A stretch of DNA of 64,000 nucleotides, taken from positions 372,001-436,000 of the forward strand of contig NZ_JANQBD010000002.1 in NCBI RefSeq assembly GCF_024722015.1. Direction: 5' to 3'. This document shows, piece by piece, positions 52,884 to 61,837 of this stretch. Below the pieces are notes generated by a model, which saw only the letters and a program-made list of their open reading frames with translations, was not told where the DNA came from and searched no databases. Origin of the DNA: Paenibacillus radicis (ex Xue et al. 2023). Its GTDB lineage: Bacteria > Bacillota > Bacilli > Paenibacillales > NBRC-103111. Position numbers and translations under genes: made by a program. Each line of letters begins with the position of its first letter. The stretch's first letter is position 1.

Positions 52884-53393
52884 ATGAACAACACGAAGAA
52901 AAACCATCTTGGTAAAGCTGTAGTGGGAATCAGCCTCACCCTAGCGGTTGCTTTTACAGGAAGTACGCTGGTGGCACCTCAATCCGCTCACGCGGCTACT
53001 GTGTCCAGTACGTCTGTGGCAAACAATGTTATTGCAACGGGAAAACATTTTCTTGGCGTCCGATATCAATTTGGAGCTCCTTCAGGAAAAACGAATGCTT
53101 TTGATTGTTCATCGTTCACCCAATATGTTTTTAAACAAAATGGAATCAACCTGCCACGTTCCTCCAGACAGCAAGCTGGGGTCGGTACCCCTGTATCCAA
53201 AAGCAAGCTGCAGCCGGGAGATTTAATTTTCTCCGACACTAACCGTGATGGTGTTATTAATCATGTAGGTATTTATATGGGCAATGGGAAAATACTTCAT
53301 ACCTATAAAGTCGGAATCGGCGTTACGATTTCCAATTTTGCCGGAAGCACATGGGATCGAACATTCGTGACAGCCCGCCGCGTCATTAAATAG
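52884..53393 (+). CDS. exported NlpC/P60 cell-wall hydrolase
   Basis: 169 residues. The signal peptide runs from MNNTKKNHLGKAVVGI to about QSAHA (residues 1-36). The NlpC/P60 domain carries the catalytic Cys in AFDCSSFTQYV, the His in INHVGIYMG and the final His in ILHTYKVG. It cleaves peptidoglycan stem peptides. ATG at 52884 follows AGGAGGA; the longer frame adds residues that would displace the signal peptide. It is followed by a terminator. Confidence 0.9.
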   Translation: MNNTKKNHLGKAVVGISLTLAVAFTGSTLVAPQSAHAATVSSTSVANNVIATGKHFLGVRYQFGAPSGKTNAFDCSSFTQYVFKQNGINLPRSSRQQAGVGTPVSKSKLQPGDLIFSDTNRDGVINHVGIYMGNGKILHTYKVGIGVTISNFAGSTWDRTFVTARRVIK

Positions 53394-53400
53394 CACGTCA

Positions 53401-53426
53401 AAAAAGCCCCAAATTCGGGGCTTTTT
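53401..53426. terminator. strong bidirectional terminator
   Basis: A perfect 10-bp stem AAAAAGCCCC/GGGGCTTTTT with a 6-nt loop, between the convergent NlpC/P60 and kinase genes. Confidence 0.9.
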
Positions 53427-53436
53427 CTCATAAACA

Positions 53437-55173
53437 TCAGGATAAGGAGATTGCTACTACAAATTCGGTAACGCCTTCGTTGCTTTTCACTTGAATCGAT
53501 CCTTTATAACGAATAATTAGCTGCTTCACTATATGCAGCCCTAGTCCGCAATTTTTACCGCTGACTTTGGAAGAAAAGCCGGATTCGAATATTCGAGTAT
53601 GTAATTTCTCGGGAATATCTGGGCCTGTATTGCTTATAGTAAAATGCAATTGGTTGTTCACTATATCCCCTTTAACTTTTACATGGCGATATTTTTTTTC
53701 GAGCTCCATTGTTGCGTCAAAAGCATTATCTATTAAGTTGCTTAGTATTTTCACGACATCCGTAGCTTTAATCGGGCTTAACTTCAATTGATCCATATGT
53801 TTGAATTCGTACTCACACAGGATATGCAAAGATTCAGCTTGCGTTAATTTTGCCTGCATTAGCGCTATTAGAGCGGGATCATTAATATTTATTAGATCAT
53901 TAATAATCCGTATCTCTCCCACGAGAGAATTGGTGTATTTCTGCAAGTCATCATAACGTTTTAGAGTTAGGAACGCATGAATGGTTTGTATATGATTTAT
54001 AAAATCATGCCTCTGCTCTCTAACCGATTGAAACAGCATTTCGATATTTCCAACATAAGCTTCTTGAACATTTTGAAGCGCAAGCTTCTTATTTCGTCTG
54101 AATATCCACAAAATGGAACTCACAATAACTATCGCTAGCAAGGTACATAGCCCCATAAACCACACAGTGTTCATCAATTGTTTGTTAAGCACCCTATTGA
54201 TTTCGGTATAGTCGGATGTTATTGCTATTAACGGTGCACTTCCGGAAGGATTATATTTTAAGTAATCCGTCGGGATAGGAGCGAAGCTTTTCATCACAGA
54301 TTTACCGTTTATTTCTGTAGTATAGAAAACCATTTCATTTGTTACCATAGACAATGCAGCATGCTGCTTCTCACGAGAGTCTCTAAGCTGATAAGTTCCA
54401 AAAAAAACTTCTCTTTCTGAAAACCAACTGCTAGGGGTCGGATTATCGCCCGGAAGCTTACGATCAAGAAATGTATTGGAGTTTAAGACGCACACTTCCA
54501 GTATAGTAGGGCCATTTTCCTTCATTAATACTTGAATCGCATCTTCTATTCTTGTAATTTCTTGATATTCACGAAAACTCTTTTTATGCAAAAAGGGATT
54601 AATTATATAATTAGTAGTACCATCGTAATAGTACCCCCATTTATTGACTTCATTAGGGCTTGTCGTGGCAGTGTCGATGGGATAGCTCCAATAATGTGGT
54701 AAAGTTTGGCCCATGCCCACATTAACATCCTGCAGCTTAAACAATTGATTAAAAGCAATGTAGATCGTATCCCAGCCTTTGGAGCTAACATTGATCTCTT
54801 TCGGATCTGACGATCTCACTCCAATAATATCATCATTGACTTTGGCAAATAACGTAATCTCATCGACTCCAAGATCGCCTGCCAATGCCTTTAGTTCATT
54901 ATTATCGATTTTATTGTAATCGGGATCTAACTTTTGCTTGGCTGCAATCGCAACCGTTCTAAGATTTTTCCCCAGTAATTCCTCGACAACCGACTCTCCA
55001 TCCACAGTATGTTCAAGGTTCGATTTGATGCTTTTATATAGAAGATTCATTACTCCCTTTTGATTCTCTATGAGCAGCTCCTTATAATGCATATAATAGG
55101 ATGTATTCAACAAAATTAGTATTATTATAAACAATAGAGATGTTTTTAGAGGTATATGTTTTAACAAACCCAT
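53437..55173 (-). CDS. sensor histidine kinase with Spo0B-fold phosphotransfer domain
   Basis: 578 residues: TM1 near residues 10-28, a long extracellular sensor region to about 330, TM2 at about 335-358, then a Spo0B-type helical hairpin with the phospho-acceptor His in RHDFINHIQTIHAFL. A GHKL ATPase with LSNLIDNAFDA and GLGLHIVKQLI follows. It resembles CitA/DcuS- and NatK-like kinases. No response regulator is adjacent. The ATG at 55173 follows AAAAGGTGA. A Spo0A box lies 71 bp upstream. Confidence 0.85.
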   Translation of the reverse strand: MGLLKHIPLKTSLLFIIILILLNTSYYMHYKELLIENQKGVMNLLYKSIKSNLEHTVDGESVVEELLGKNLRTVAIAAKQKLDPDYNKIDNNELKALAGDLGVDEITLFAKVNDDIIGVRSSDPKEINVSSKGWDTIYIAFNQLFKLQDVNVGMGQTLPHYWSYPIDTATTSPNEVNKWGYYYDGTTNYIINPFLHKKSFREYQEITRIEDAIQVLMKENGPTILEVCVLNSNTFLDRKLPGDNPTPSSWFSEREVFFGTYQLRDSREKQHAALSMVTNEMVFYTTEINGKSVMKSFAPIPTDYLKYNPSGSAPLIAITSDYTEINRVLNKQLMNTVWFMGLCTLLAIVIVSSILWIFRRNKKLALQNVQEAYVGNIEMLFQSVREQRHDFINHIQTIHAFLTLKRYDDLQKYTNSLVGEIRIINDLININDPALIALMQAKLTQAESLHILCEYEFKHMDQLKLSPIKATDVVKILSNLIDNAFDATMELEKKYRHVKVKGDIVNNQLHFTISNTGPDIPEKLHTRIFESGFSSKVSGKNCGLGLHIVKQLIIRYKGSIQVKSNEGVTEFVVAISLS

Positions 55174-55243
55174 ATGGATCACCTTTTCTTCATTCTCATT
55201 CTTATTTTCATTATAGCAAGGATTTGAAATAATTGTATTATTT

Positions 55244-55250
55244 TGTCGAA
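55244..55250 (+). promoter_or_regulatory. candidate Spo0A (0A) box
   Basis: TGTCGAA within TTTTGTCGAAAATA matches the 0A-box core TGNCGAA. It lies between the kinase gene and the divergent 103-codon gene, so it could control either. Confidence 0.55.
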
Positions 55251-55327
55251 AATAAGAAATGAATACAACAAATTATGAAGTACGAAAGACCCACTTTCGC
55301 TGAATATCTGCTGTTTTTACGCAATAC

Positions 55328-55336
55328 TGTTATAAT
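55328..55336 (+). promoter_or_regulatory. extended -10 promoter of the 103-codon gene
   Basis: TGTTATAAT, an extended -10 (TGnTATAAT) about 54 bp upstream of the start codon. No good -35 is seen. Confidence 0.5.
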
Positions 55337-55389
55337 GTAGCTTTGTAGAAAAAGCAGAAACAGGTCATTTCCAATTCGGGAGGTTTAAC

Positions 55390-55701
55390 ATGAATGATAA
55401 GGTTGAGCAGGCTTTAGTCACCACTCTAAGAAACTGGAAGTCTATGTTGGGAGCGGAAAACGCTGAGGCAGAAGAAGTTGCAAATGGATTTGAGGCTTCA
55501 TTTTACTTGTTCATTGATGCGGTTCGCGAGTGGTTCCAAGAGTTAGATCAGCGGCCGCAAACATTGGATGAGTTCTTGGAATTATCCGTGATCAAAGATA
55601 TTATCGACAGGCTTCCTGGTCCGTTGTATTTGAATTTTGAAACCGAAGCCGAGCTCATTGTTGAAAATAGGCATAGAATCGACGACGAAAAGTATGACTA
55701 A
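55390..55701 (+). CDS. conserved-looking hypothetical protein
   Basis: 103 residues, acidic and mostly helical (NDKVEQALVTTLRNWKSMLGAENAEAEEVANGFEASFYLFI). I do not recognise a named family. GGGAGG at eight bases before the ATG, an extended -10 promoter and a nearby Spo0A box support expression. No signal peptide or membrane segment. Confidence 0.7.
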   Translation: MNDKVEQALVTTLRNWKSMLGAENAEAEEVANGFEASFYLFIDAVREWFQELDQRPQTLDEFLELSVIKDIIDRLPGPLYLNFETEAELIVENRHRIDDEKYD

Positions 55702-55773
55702 CCAGTCGCTGCAGGCTGTGAAAAACAACTCTCCAACGACTTGGTTTAGTGTACCATTATGGATTGAGAGGAT

Positions 55774-56946
55774 TCAAATGTTTTTCAAAAAGGTTTGAAT
55801 CCTATCCAATGCCTTATCAAGTTGTGTTAACGATGTAGCATAAGAGCATCGGACAAATCCTTCGCCGCCAGCCCCGAAAACATTGCCTGGAACCGTAGCC
55901 ACTTTCGCCTCATCAAGCAGCCTCTGAGCAAATTGTTCAGAGCTCAAACCCGTGTGCGAGATAGATGGAAATACATAAAAGGAGCCAAGAGGCTCGTGAC
56001 AAGGCAAGCCAATTTGGCGTAGATTCTGAACTATCATTCGCCGGCGTTGATTGTACGACTCCATCATGGAGTCCTTTTCTTCCATTCCGTTTTTCAATGA
56101 TTCAAGAGCTGCTATCTGTCCCAAAATAGGCGCACACATCACGGTATATTGATGAATTTTCAGCATAGCCGCAATTAGTTCCGGATGGCCGCATACGTAG
56201 CCCACTCTCCATCCAGTCATTGCAAATCCTTTGGAAAAACCGCTGACCAGCAAGGTCCTTTCCTTCATTCCAGGCAGAGAAGCGAAGCTGACATGTTTGC
56301 CCTTATACGTGAGCTCTGCATAAATTTCATCGGAAATGACAATAAGATTTTTTTCCTCGACTATTTTGGCGATTGGAAGCCAGTCCTCATAGGTCATGAT
56401 GCCCCCAGTCGGATTGTTCGGATAGCAAAGCATAAGCACCTTTGAGCGGGGTGTTAATTTATTGATTAGAGCCTCTGGAGTGAGCTTGAAATCATCTTGG
56501 GCAAATGTTTCAATCTCCACAGGCTTTCCGCCGCCAAGAAAAGTAAGAGGGGAATATGAAATGTAGCAAGGAACTGGCACTAATATCTCATCATCAGCTG
56601 TAATAATTGTACGCAATGCAAGATCAATAGCTTCACTGCTTCCGACCGTGACAAGCACTTCATTGGATGGCTCATATTTGACATTAAAGTTAGTGAACAG
56701 ATACTCAGCAATCCCCTCCCTAAGCTCAAGAAGTCCTGAATTCGGAGTATAGGTTGTTTTTCCTTTCTTCAGCGCTTGTATACACGCTTCTCTAACATTC
56801 ATGGGAGTAACGAAATCCGGCTCTCCTATCCCAAGTGATATAATATCCGCCCTTCCATTGGTTAAATCAAAGAACTTTCGAATTCCGGATGGTGGCATTT
56901 CACGTACGGATGGCGAAATAAAATCAGCTATTGAATGATGTGTCAT
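55774..56946 (-). CDS. class I/II aminotransferase, T-box regulated
   Basis: 390 residues, fold-type I PLP enzyme. The PLP lysine is in SGFSKGFAMTGWRVGY; other signatures are GIGEPDF at the N-terminus, CYPNNPTGGI and the arginine in FVRCSYA. It belongs to the AspC/PatA/AlaT group; the substrate is not decided by sequence. ATG at 56946 follows AGGAGG; the longer frame begins inside the leader terminator. The T-box leader upstream with a likely Ala (GCC) specifier suggests alanine metabolism. Confidence 0.88.
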   Translation of the reverse strand: MTHHSIADFISPSVREMPPSGIRKFFDLTNGRADIISLGIGEPDFVTPMNVREACIQALKKGKTTYTPNSGLLELREGIAEYLFTNFNVKYEPSNEVLVTVGSSEAIDLALRTIITADDEILVPVPCYISYSPLTFLGGGKPVEIETFAQDDFKLTPEALINKLTPRSKVLMLCYPNNPTGGIMTYEDWLPIAKIVEEKNLIVISDEIYAELTYKGKHVSFASLPGMKERTLLVSGFSKGFAMTGWRVGYVCGHPELIAAMLKIHQYTVMCAPILGQIAALESLKNGMEEKDSMMESYNQRRRMIVQNLRQIGLPCHEPLGSFYVFPSISHTGLSSEQFAQRLLDEAKVATVPGNVFGAGGEGFVRCSYATSLTQLDKALDRIQTFLKNI

Positions 56947-56972
56947 AAATAATTCCTCCTCTTTTTGAAAAA

Positions 56973-57240
56973 ACAAAAAAACCCGCCCCATGTCAAGGGA
57001 CGAGTTTTAACCCGTGTTACCACCCTAGTTTCACTTAAAAAAGTGACACTCTGCTCACGTATCCATCAATACGTGTTCCTTCTAACGCAGGAAATGCGGC
57101 GGGGCTTACTTCATTTCAGCTCGCTTCTCGGAGACGGCTTTCGGTTATCATCTGAACGTTGGTTTTCAGCTACCCCAACTCTCTGTACGATCAGACCTGC
57201 AACCTACTTTTTCTCTTCAATGAATTTATGGTACTAATAT
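56973..57240 (-). promoter_or_regulatory. T-box leader of the aminotransferase gene
   Basis: The T-box sequence AGGGTGGTAACACG is at 57013-57026 on the minus strand. It is followed by a GC-rich terminator hairpin ending in a T-run (about 56973-57006). In Stem I, AGTA-GGTT (57208-57201) faces AACC-GAAA (57146-57139), the usual loop-E arrangement. The next triplet is GCC (57138-57136), an alanine codon; a one-base shift would give AGC (Ser). Uncharged tRNA should favour readthrough into the aminotransferase. Confidence 0.88.
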
Positions 57241-57253
57241 GAAATTAAAGGTA

Positions 57254-57282
57254 ATGATAAACATACTTTAAAATTCTGTCAA
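57254..57282 (-). promoter_or_regulatory. promoter of the T-box aminotransferase transcript
   Basis: -35 TTGACA (57282-57277), 17-bp spacer, -10 TATCAT (57259-57254), just upstream of the T-box leader. Confidence 0.75.
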
Positions 57283-57321
57283 TAGAAATTTCAAAAAAAT
57301 ACTGCGGATTCTGGTTCCTTA

Positions 57322-59238
57322 TCATTTTCTTTTAACACGAATTTCGTGAGCGATTTGCTCTGTTATCTCATTTAGACCGATAGTACCGAGGTCACCCTCT
57401 CCCCGATTGCGGACAGCTACCGTGCTTGTATTTTTTTCATTTTCGCCTACTACCAGCATGTAAGGTACTTTTTCGAGCTGCGCCTCACGGATTTTATAGC
57501 CAAGCTTCTCGCTCCTTATATCTACCTCCACGCGGATACCTGCATCCTCTAATATTTGTTTCACTTGAAGTGCGTAGTCGATGTAATTATCAGATACCGG
57601 CAATACTTTGGCTTGCACAGGTGCAAGCCAGATGGGGAAAGCTCCACTGAAATGCTCTGTTAATATCCCTATAAAGCGGTCTATAGACCCATAGGCTGCG
57701 CGATGAATAACGACAGGACGGTGCTTTTGGTTATCTTCTCCGATGTAGGACAGGTCAAATTTTTCGGGCATTTGAAAATCAAGCTGAATAGTCCCACACT
57801 GCCAGCTGCGTTTAAGTGCATCAAGAATATGGAAATCGATTTTAGGTCCGTAGAATGCCCCATCCCCTTCATTTATGCGGTATTTAATCCCCCGCACATC
57901 CAACACATTCTGAAGAGCCGCTTCCGCTTGGTCCCATAGCTCTTCAGAACCCATTGAATCTTCGGGTCGTGTAGATAGCTCGATTGTATATTCAAATCCA
58001 AATACGCTGTATATCTGATCGATAAAGTCAATAACTCGACCAATCTCCTCTTGTATCTGATCAGGTCTCACAAATAGATGAGCATCGTCCTGACAAAATG
58101 TTCGTACACGCATCATCCCGTTTAAAGCGCCAGAAAATTCATGACGATGTACTTGGCCTAATTCGGATATACGAATTGGAAGCTCCCGGTAAGAGCGGAG
58201 GGTGCTTTTGAATATAAGCATATGTCCCGGACAATTCATTGGTTTAAGCGCATATTTAGTTTCATCCACATCTGTAAAGTACATGTTTTCATGATAATGC
58301 CCCCAATGTCCGGACTGTTCCCATACTCTCTGGTTCATCATAAGAGGAGTGAGTACTTCTTGATAACTTTGCTTTATCTGCTGCTCTCGGGAAAAGTTCA
58401 CGAGCTCTGTACGTATCGACATCCCCTTGGGCAGGTAGAACGGCATACCTGGAGCTTCTTCCGAAAACATGAACAACCCAAGCTCTTTGCCAAGCTTACG
58501 ATGATCCCGTTTCTTGGCTTCCTCCATTAACAGCAAATGCTCATCAAGCTGAGCCTTCTTCGGAAAGGAAGTGCCGTATATGCGCTGCAGCATTTTATTG
58601 CTTGAATTGCCACGCCAATAAGCACCCGCTACATTCAAAAGCTTGAATGCCTTAATCCTGCCTGTTGATGGAAGATGCGGCCCGCGACATAGATCAAGAA
58701 ACTCTCCCTGATCATATATCGAAATTACAGCATTCTCCGGCAGATCATTGATTAGCTCCAGTTTAAGTGTGTCTCCCAGCCTCTCAAAAATCTTTATAGC
58801 TTCTTCGCGGCTTACTTCACGTCGTACTATGGGAATGTTCTCTTGAACTATCCTCTCCATTTCTATTTCAATAGCAGCCAGGTCATCACTTGAAAAAGGC
58901 TTTTCAATATCGATATCGTAGTAAAAGCCGTCTTCAATGACAGGTCCTATACCGAGCCTGACGGCTTGCTGCCCATAAATGCGCTTAATGGCCTGAGCCA
59001 TCAAATGCGCTGTACTATGACGGTAAACTTCTACGCCATCCTTGCTTTCAAGCGTTACAATTTCAACTTCACAATCGTCCACGATTCTTCGGCTTAAATC
59101 AACCATTTCCCCATTAATTTTCCCTGCCACTGCCGTTTTCTTTAATCCGCTGCTAATGGATTCTGCCACCATCTCAACAGTCGCACCATAACCATAATTC
59201 CGTATAGATCCATCAGGCAGCTTGATCTTGATTTCCAT
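57322..59238 (-). CDS. thrS: threonyl-tRNA synthetase
   Basis: 638 residues. Domains in order: TGS (1-62), second additional/editing domain with HSTAHLMAQAI and the metal His/Cys set, class II catalytic core (GLFMFSEEAPGMPFYLPKGM, zinc-site MNCPGHMLIF, motif 2 RIRT-type HRHEFSGALNGMMRVRTFCQDDAH, motif 3 GSIDRFIGIL), and an anticodon-binding domain at the C-terminus (VLPVSDNYIDYALQV). ATG at 59238 follows GGAGGAATAGAC. Two T-box leaders precede it. It charges tRNA-Thr. Confidence 0.97.
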   Translation of the reverse strand: MEIKIKLPDGSIRNYGYGATVEMVAESISSGLKKTAVAGKINGEMVDLSRRIVDDCEVEIVTLESKDGVEVYRHSTAHLMAQAIKRIYGQQAVRLGIGPVIEDGFYYDIDIEKPFSSDDLAAIEIEMERIVQENIPIVRREVSREEAIKIFERLGDTLKLELINDLPENAVISIYDQGEFLDLCRGPHLPSTGRIKAFKLLNVAGAYWRGNSSNKMLQRIYGTSFPKKAQLDEHLLLMEEAKKRDHRKLGKELGLFMFSEEAPGMPFYLPKGMSIRTELVNFSREQQIKQSYQEVLTPLMMNQRVWEQSGHWGHYHENMYFTDVDETKYALKPMNCPGHMLIFKSTLRSYRELPIRISELGQVHRHEFSGALNGMMRVRTFCQDDAHLFVRPDQIQEEIGRVIDFIDQIYSVFGFEYTIELSTRPEDSMGSEELWDQAEAALQNVLDVRGIKYRINEGDGAFYGPKIDFHILDALKRSWQCGTIQLDFQMPEKFDLSYIGEDNQKHRPVVIHRAAYGSIDRFIGILTEHFSGAFPIWLAPVQAKVLPVSDNYIDYALQVKQILEDAGIRVEVDIRSEKLGYKIREAQLEKVPYMLVVGENEKNTSTVAVRNRGEGDLGTIGLNEITEQIAHEIRVKRK

Positions 59239-59271
59239 GTCTATTCCTCCAAAATTGAATTTTTGAAACAC

Positions 59272-59515
59272 AAAAAGCACAGTTCATCCAAAGGGACGAA
59301 TGTGCTCGTGGTTCCACCCTAATTTTGACCCCCAAAAGGGAGGGGTCCTCATTAATTTTCTGTAACGGGAATTCCCGGCGAAGTTTACTCTCATGACGAT
59401 TTCAATATCGCAGCTGCAAGGGGGTAAACAGCTTACGATCTCCGAAGGGGCTTTCAGCCGGTGACCCCTCTCTCTGTCCGGTATCTATAAAGCGTTCATG
59501 TCCTTGGTTGTAGCT
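59272..59515 (-). promoter_or_regulatory. thrS-proximal T-box leader
   Basis: The T-box AGGGTGGAACCACG is at 59307-59320 (minus strand), followed by a terminator with a GCACA stem and a T-run at 59272-59276. Stem I closes through AGCTAC.../...GCAGCT, and an ACC (Thr) triplet at 59425-59423 sits just above the base of Stem I, as expected for a threonine specifier. Confidence 0.92.
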
Positions 59516-59537
59516 TTTAATGTATGAATATATACGC

Positions 59538-59802
59538 AAAAAAGCACACAAGTCCTAAAAGGGACGAGTGCGCTCGGCTCGTGGTTCCACCCTGATTCTG
59601 ACCCTCACAAATGACGGGTCCTCATTGATTTCTGTAACGGGAATTCCCGGCGAAGTTTACAGTCATCACGAATTTCTCATGACGATTTCGATATCGCAGC
59701 TACAAGGGGGTAAACAGCTTACACTTTCCGAAGGGGTTTTCAGCCGGTGGCCCCTCTCTCTGCTCGGTATCTATAAGTATTCATGTCCTTGATAGTAGCT
59801 AT
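59538..59802 (-). promoter_or_regulatory. thrS-distal T-box leader
   Basis: A second complete T-box (AGGGTGGAACCACG at 59580-59593) with its own terminator and T-run (59538-59543). It is very similar to the proximal leader, again with ACC at 59711-59709. There is no room for a promoter between the leaders, so a transcript must pass both terminators to reach thrS. Confidence 0.92.
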
Positions 59803-59814
59803 TATTTGTAGATT

Positions 59815-59843
59815 ATAATAACTAAATGAATATTGCTTGTCAA
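59815..59843 (-). promoter_or_regulatory. thrS promoter
   Basis: -35 TTGACA (59843-59838), 17-bp spacer, -10 TATTAT (59820-59815), immediately upstream of the distal T-box. Confidence 0.8.
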
Positions 59844-59957
59844 GCAGCATAAAATTTTCCCCAAAAATAATGTTGTGCTATTCCTTGTTCATTATAAATA
59901 TTACGATCAATGAGGTTGTGTGAGTGATAAAGCAAGTATGGGTTATCCCGTTGTTTT

Positions 59958-60935
59958 TTACAAGGCAAATGCCTGCTCCAGCTTAAGCACTAGCTCATCA
60001 GACAATTTCCACCCCGTCGCTCCGGCATTTTCTACAATTTGTTCCGGACGTGTTGCACCAATAATAGCCGAAGAAACAGCTGGACGGTTAATGAGCCAAT
60101 TCAAGCTAACCTGGGATGGTGTTTTTCCAAGCTCCTGAGCTACCTCTCTTAGTACTGAGAGTCCATGTTGAACCCGATCAACTTGTGATTTCATCCGGAC
60201 TGCTCTATCAAGCGTTAATGGGTTATTATCGCCAACACGGCTATCCGTAGGTATTCCTTGATCATATTTCCCCGTTAAAATACCGCCTTCCAACGGACTG
60301 TAGATTATCATTCCAATCCCTTGGTCAACGCATAATGGCTGAAGCTCCTTCTCCACCTCACGGCTGATCAAATTATATTTGGGTTGTGCGGAGCTGAAGC
60401 TGACCAGGTTTTTAACATCGCTGATCCATAGCGACTTTGTGAGCAGCCAAGCAGGGAAATTGGAACTGCCAATATATCTAATCTTTCCTTGACGAATCAG
60501 ATCATCAAAAGCACGAAGCGTTTCCTCAAGAGGTGTCCCCCAATCAACATCATGTGCTTGCAGTAAATCAATATAGTCCGTATCAAGCCGCCTTAAAATA
60601 TTATCAACCTCTTGCATAATATGTATGCGGGATAAACCCTCGTCATTGGGGCGGTTGCCTACTCTTTTCATCAGCTTGGTTGCAACCACGAAATCAGAAC
60701 GACGACCTTTCATGGCGCGACCTTGGATTTCTTCCGCTTCTCCACCAGTATACCGGTTAGCATTATCGATCAGATTAATACCTAGGTCATAGGCTTGGTG
60801 AATAAGGCGAATCGAATCCTCAGGCGACACTCGACCCGGAATACCAAAAGCAGGGTTCGAGCTGCCGAAATTCCAGCAGCCTAAGCTAATTTTCGAAATT
60901 TTCAAACCACTTTTACCCAATTTACCGTATTCCAT
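59958..60935 (-). CDS. aldo/keto reductase
   Basis: 325 residues, AKR TIM barrel. The catalytic tetrad fits D and Y in NLIDNANRYTGGEAEE, K in VVATKLM and H in LLQAHDVD. The NADPH-binding end is SSAIIGATRPEQIVENAGA. It is of the general stress/IolS-like group; the substrate is unknown. ATG at 60935 is preceded by AGAGGG; the ATG 15 bp earlier has no site. Confidence 0.88.
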   Translation of the reverse strand: MEYGKLGKSGLKISKISLGCWNFGSSNPAFGIPGRVSPEDSIRLIHQAYDLGINLIDNANRYTGGEAEEIQGRAMKGRRSDFVVATKLMKRVGNRPNDEGLSRIHIMQEVDNILRRLDTDYIDLLQAHDVDWGTPLEETLRAFDDLIRQGKIRYIGSSNFPAWLLTKSLWISDVKNLVSFSSAQPKYNLISREVEKELQPLCVDQGIGMIIYSPLEGGILTGKYDQGIPTDSRVGDNNPLTLDRAVRMKSQVDRVQHGLSVLREVAQELGKTPSQVSLNWLINRPAVSSAIIGATRPEQIVENAGATGWKLSDELVLKLEQAFAL

Positions 60936-61051
60936 TCTTACCCTCTCCATTCGTAATAAAAATTTTAGTTCATTTATTCATTGTAAAGGTATACCTGTAA
61001 GGTATTTTACAAATCCTTTGAAGGAGGACTTATTTAGAAAGGTGTGACGAC

Positions 61052-61294
61052 ATGGCTGAGCAAGAAGCATCCAAGCAAAAGCAAGTACAGCAGCAAATCG
61101 AGCAGGCAGCACAAGAGGCGCAGCAGCTTGCCCAACAAACCGAGAAAATAGCTCAACAAGTTAACGAGCAGCAATTGCAGCAAATCCAACAACAAGTCGA
61201 AGAAAGCTCTCAGCAGCTTCAGGAGCTCCAGCAAACCTTGCAAGATTCAGAAAATTCAGAGGATCAGAAGCAGCAGCAACAACAACAACAATAA
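61052..61294 (+). CDS. glutamine-rich coiled-coil small protein
   Basis: 80 residues of which nearly half are Gln, ending in a run of eight. The segment from about residue 5 to 65 (QQIEQAAQEAQQLAQQTEKI) has hydrophobic residues spaced as in an amphipathic helix. AAAGGTG lies before the ATG and a terminator follows, so it is a real transcription unit. It is loosely like Gln/Ala-rich gamma-type small acid-soluble spore proteins in composition, but lacks their motifs. Function unknown. Confidence 0.65.
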   Translation: MAEQEASKQKQVQQQIEQAAQEAQQLAQQTEKIAQQVNEQQLQQIQQQVEESSQQLQELQQTLQDSENSEDQKQQQQQQQ

Positions 61295-61318
61295 TAAACA
61301 AAAATCAAGCCCCGATTG

Positions 61319-61348
61319 AAAGACCAGTCATAAGATTGGTCTTTTAGT
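61319..61348 (+). terminator. terminator of the Gln-rich gene
   Basis: An AAAGACCA/TGGTCTTT stem (61319-61326, 61337-61344) followed by TTAGTCT. Confidence 0.7.
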
Positions 61349-61395
61349 CTCTTGAATGGCTTATCGAACTTCTTTTGCATTTCTATTACCAAGTT

Positions 61396-61758
61396 TTAAC
61401 ACTTACAAATCATTAATATATTTCCATCCGGATCTTTAAAATTAAACCAGTGACCATGCTCAATATCCGTAACCAATTCAACCCCTAGACCCTTCATGAA
61501 ATCAAAAGATTCTTGTATATCATCCGTATTAAAATGAAACGTCGGTGTTCTAAAATACGCATCCTTCGTATAGATTTTACTGTCCAAAACAACGTTCAAA
61601 CCGTTATTATCCATCGGAATACAACACAGATGACCCGCAATAATATCAAAGTCAGGTTTAAGACCAAGTAATAAGCAATACCAATTTCTTGCTTTTTCAA
61701 TGTCACTTACAGGTATAAAAATAGCTCCAACTTTACTCTTAATAAGCTGTGACTCCAA
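61396..61758 (-). CDS. VOC family protein
   Basis: 120 residues: VGAIFIPVSDIEKARNWYCLLLGLKPDFDIIAGHLCCIPM, then FHFNTDDIQESFDFMKGLGVELV and NFKDPDGNILMICKC. This is a glyoxalase-fold protein of unknown ligand. TTG at 61758 is placed by GGAGGG six bases upstream; an ATG two codons earlier is too close to that site, and the longer frame has no site. Confidence 0.8.
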   Translation of the reverse strand: MESQLIKSKVGAIFIPVSDIEKARNWYCLLLGLKPDFDIIAGHLCCIPMDNNGLNVVLDSKIYTKDAYFRTPTFHFNTDDIQESFDFMKGLGVELVTDIEHGHWFNFKDPDGNILMICKC

Positions 61759-61837
61759 TGTCATCCCTCCCCATATGCCATTATGAGTAAAATTCGATCT
61801 GGAATCGATATTTCCCTCTTTATTCTTCAAACAAAAA

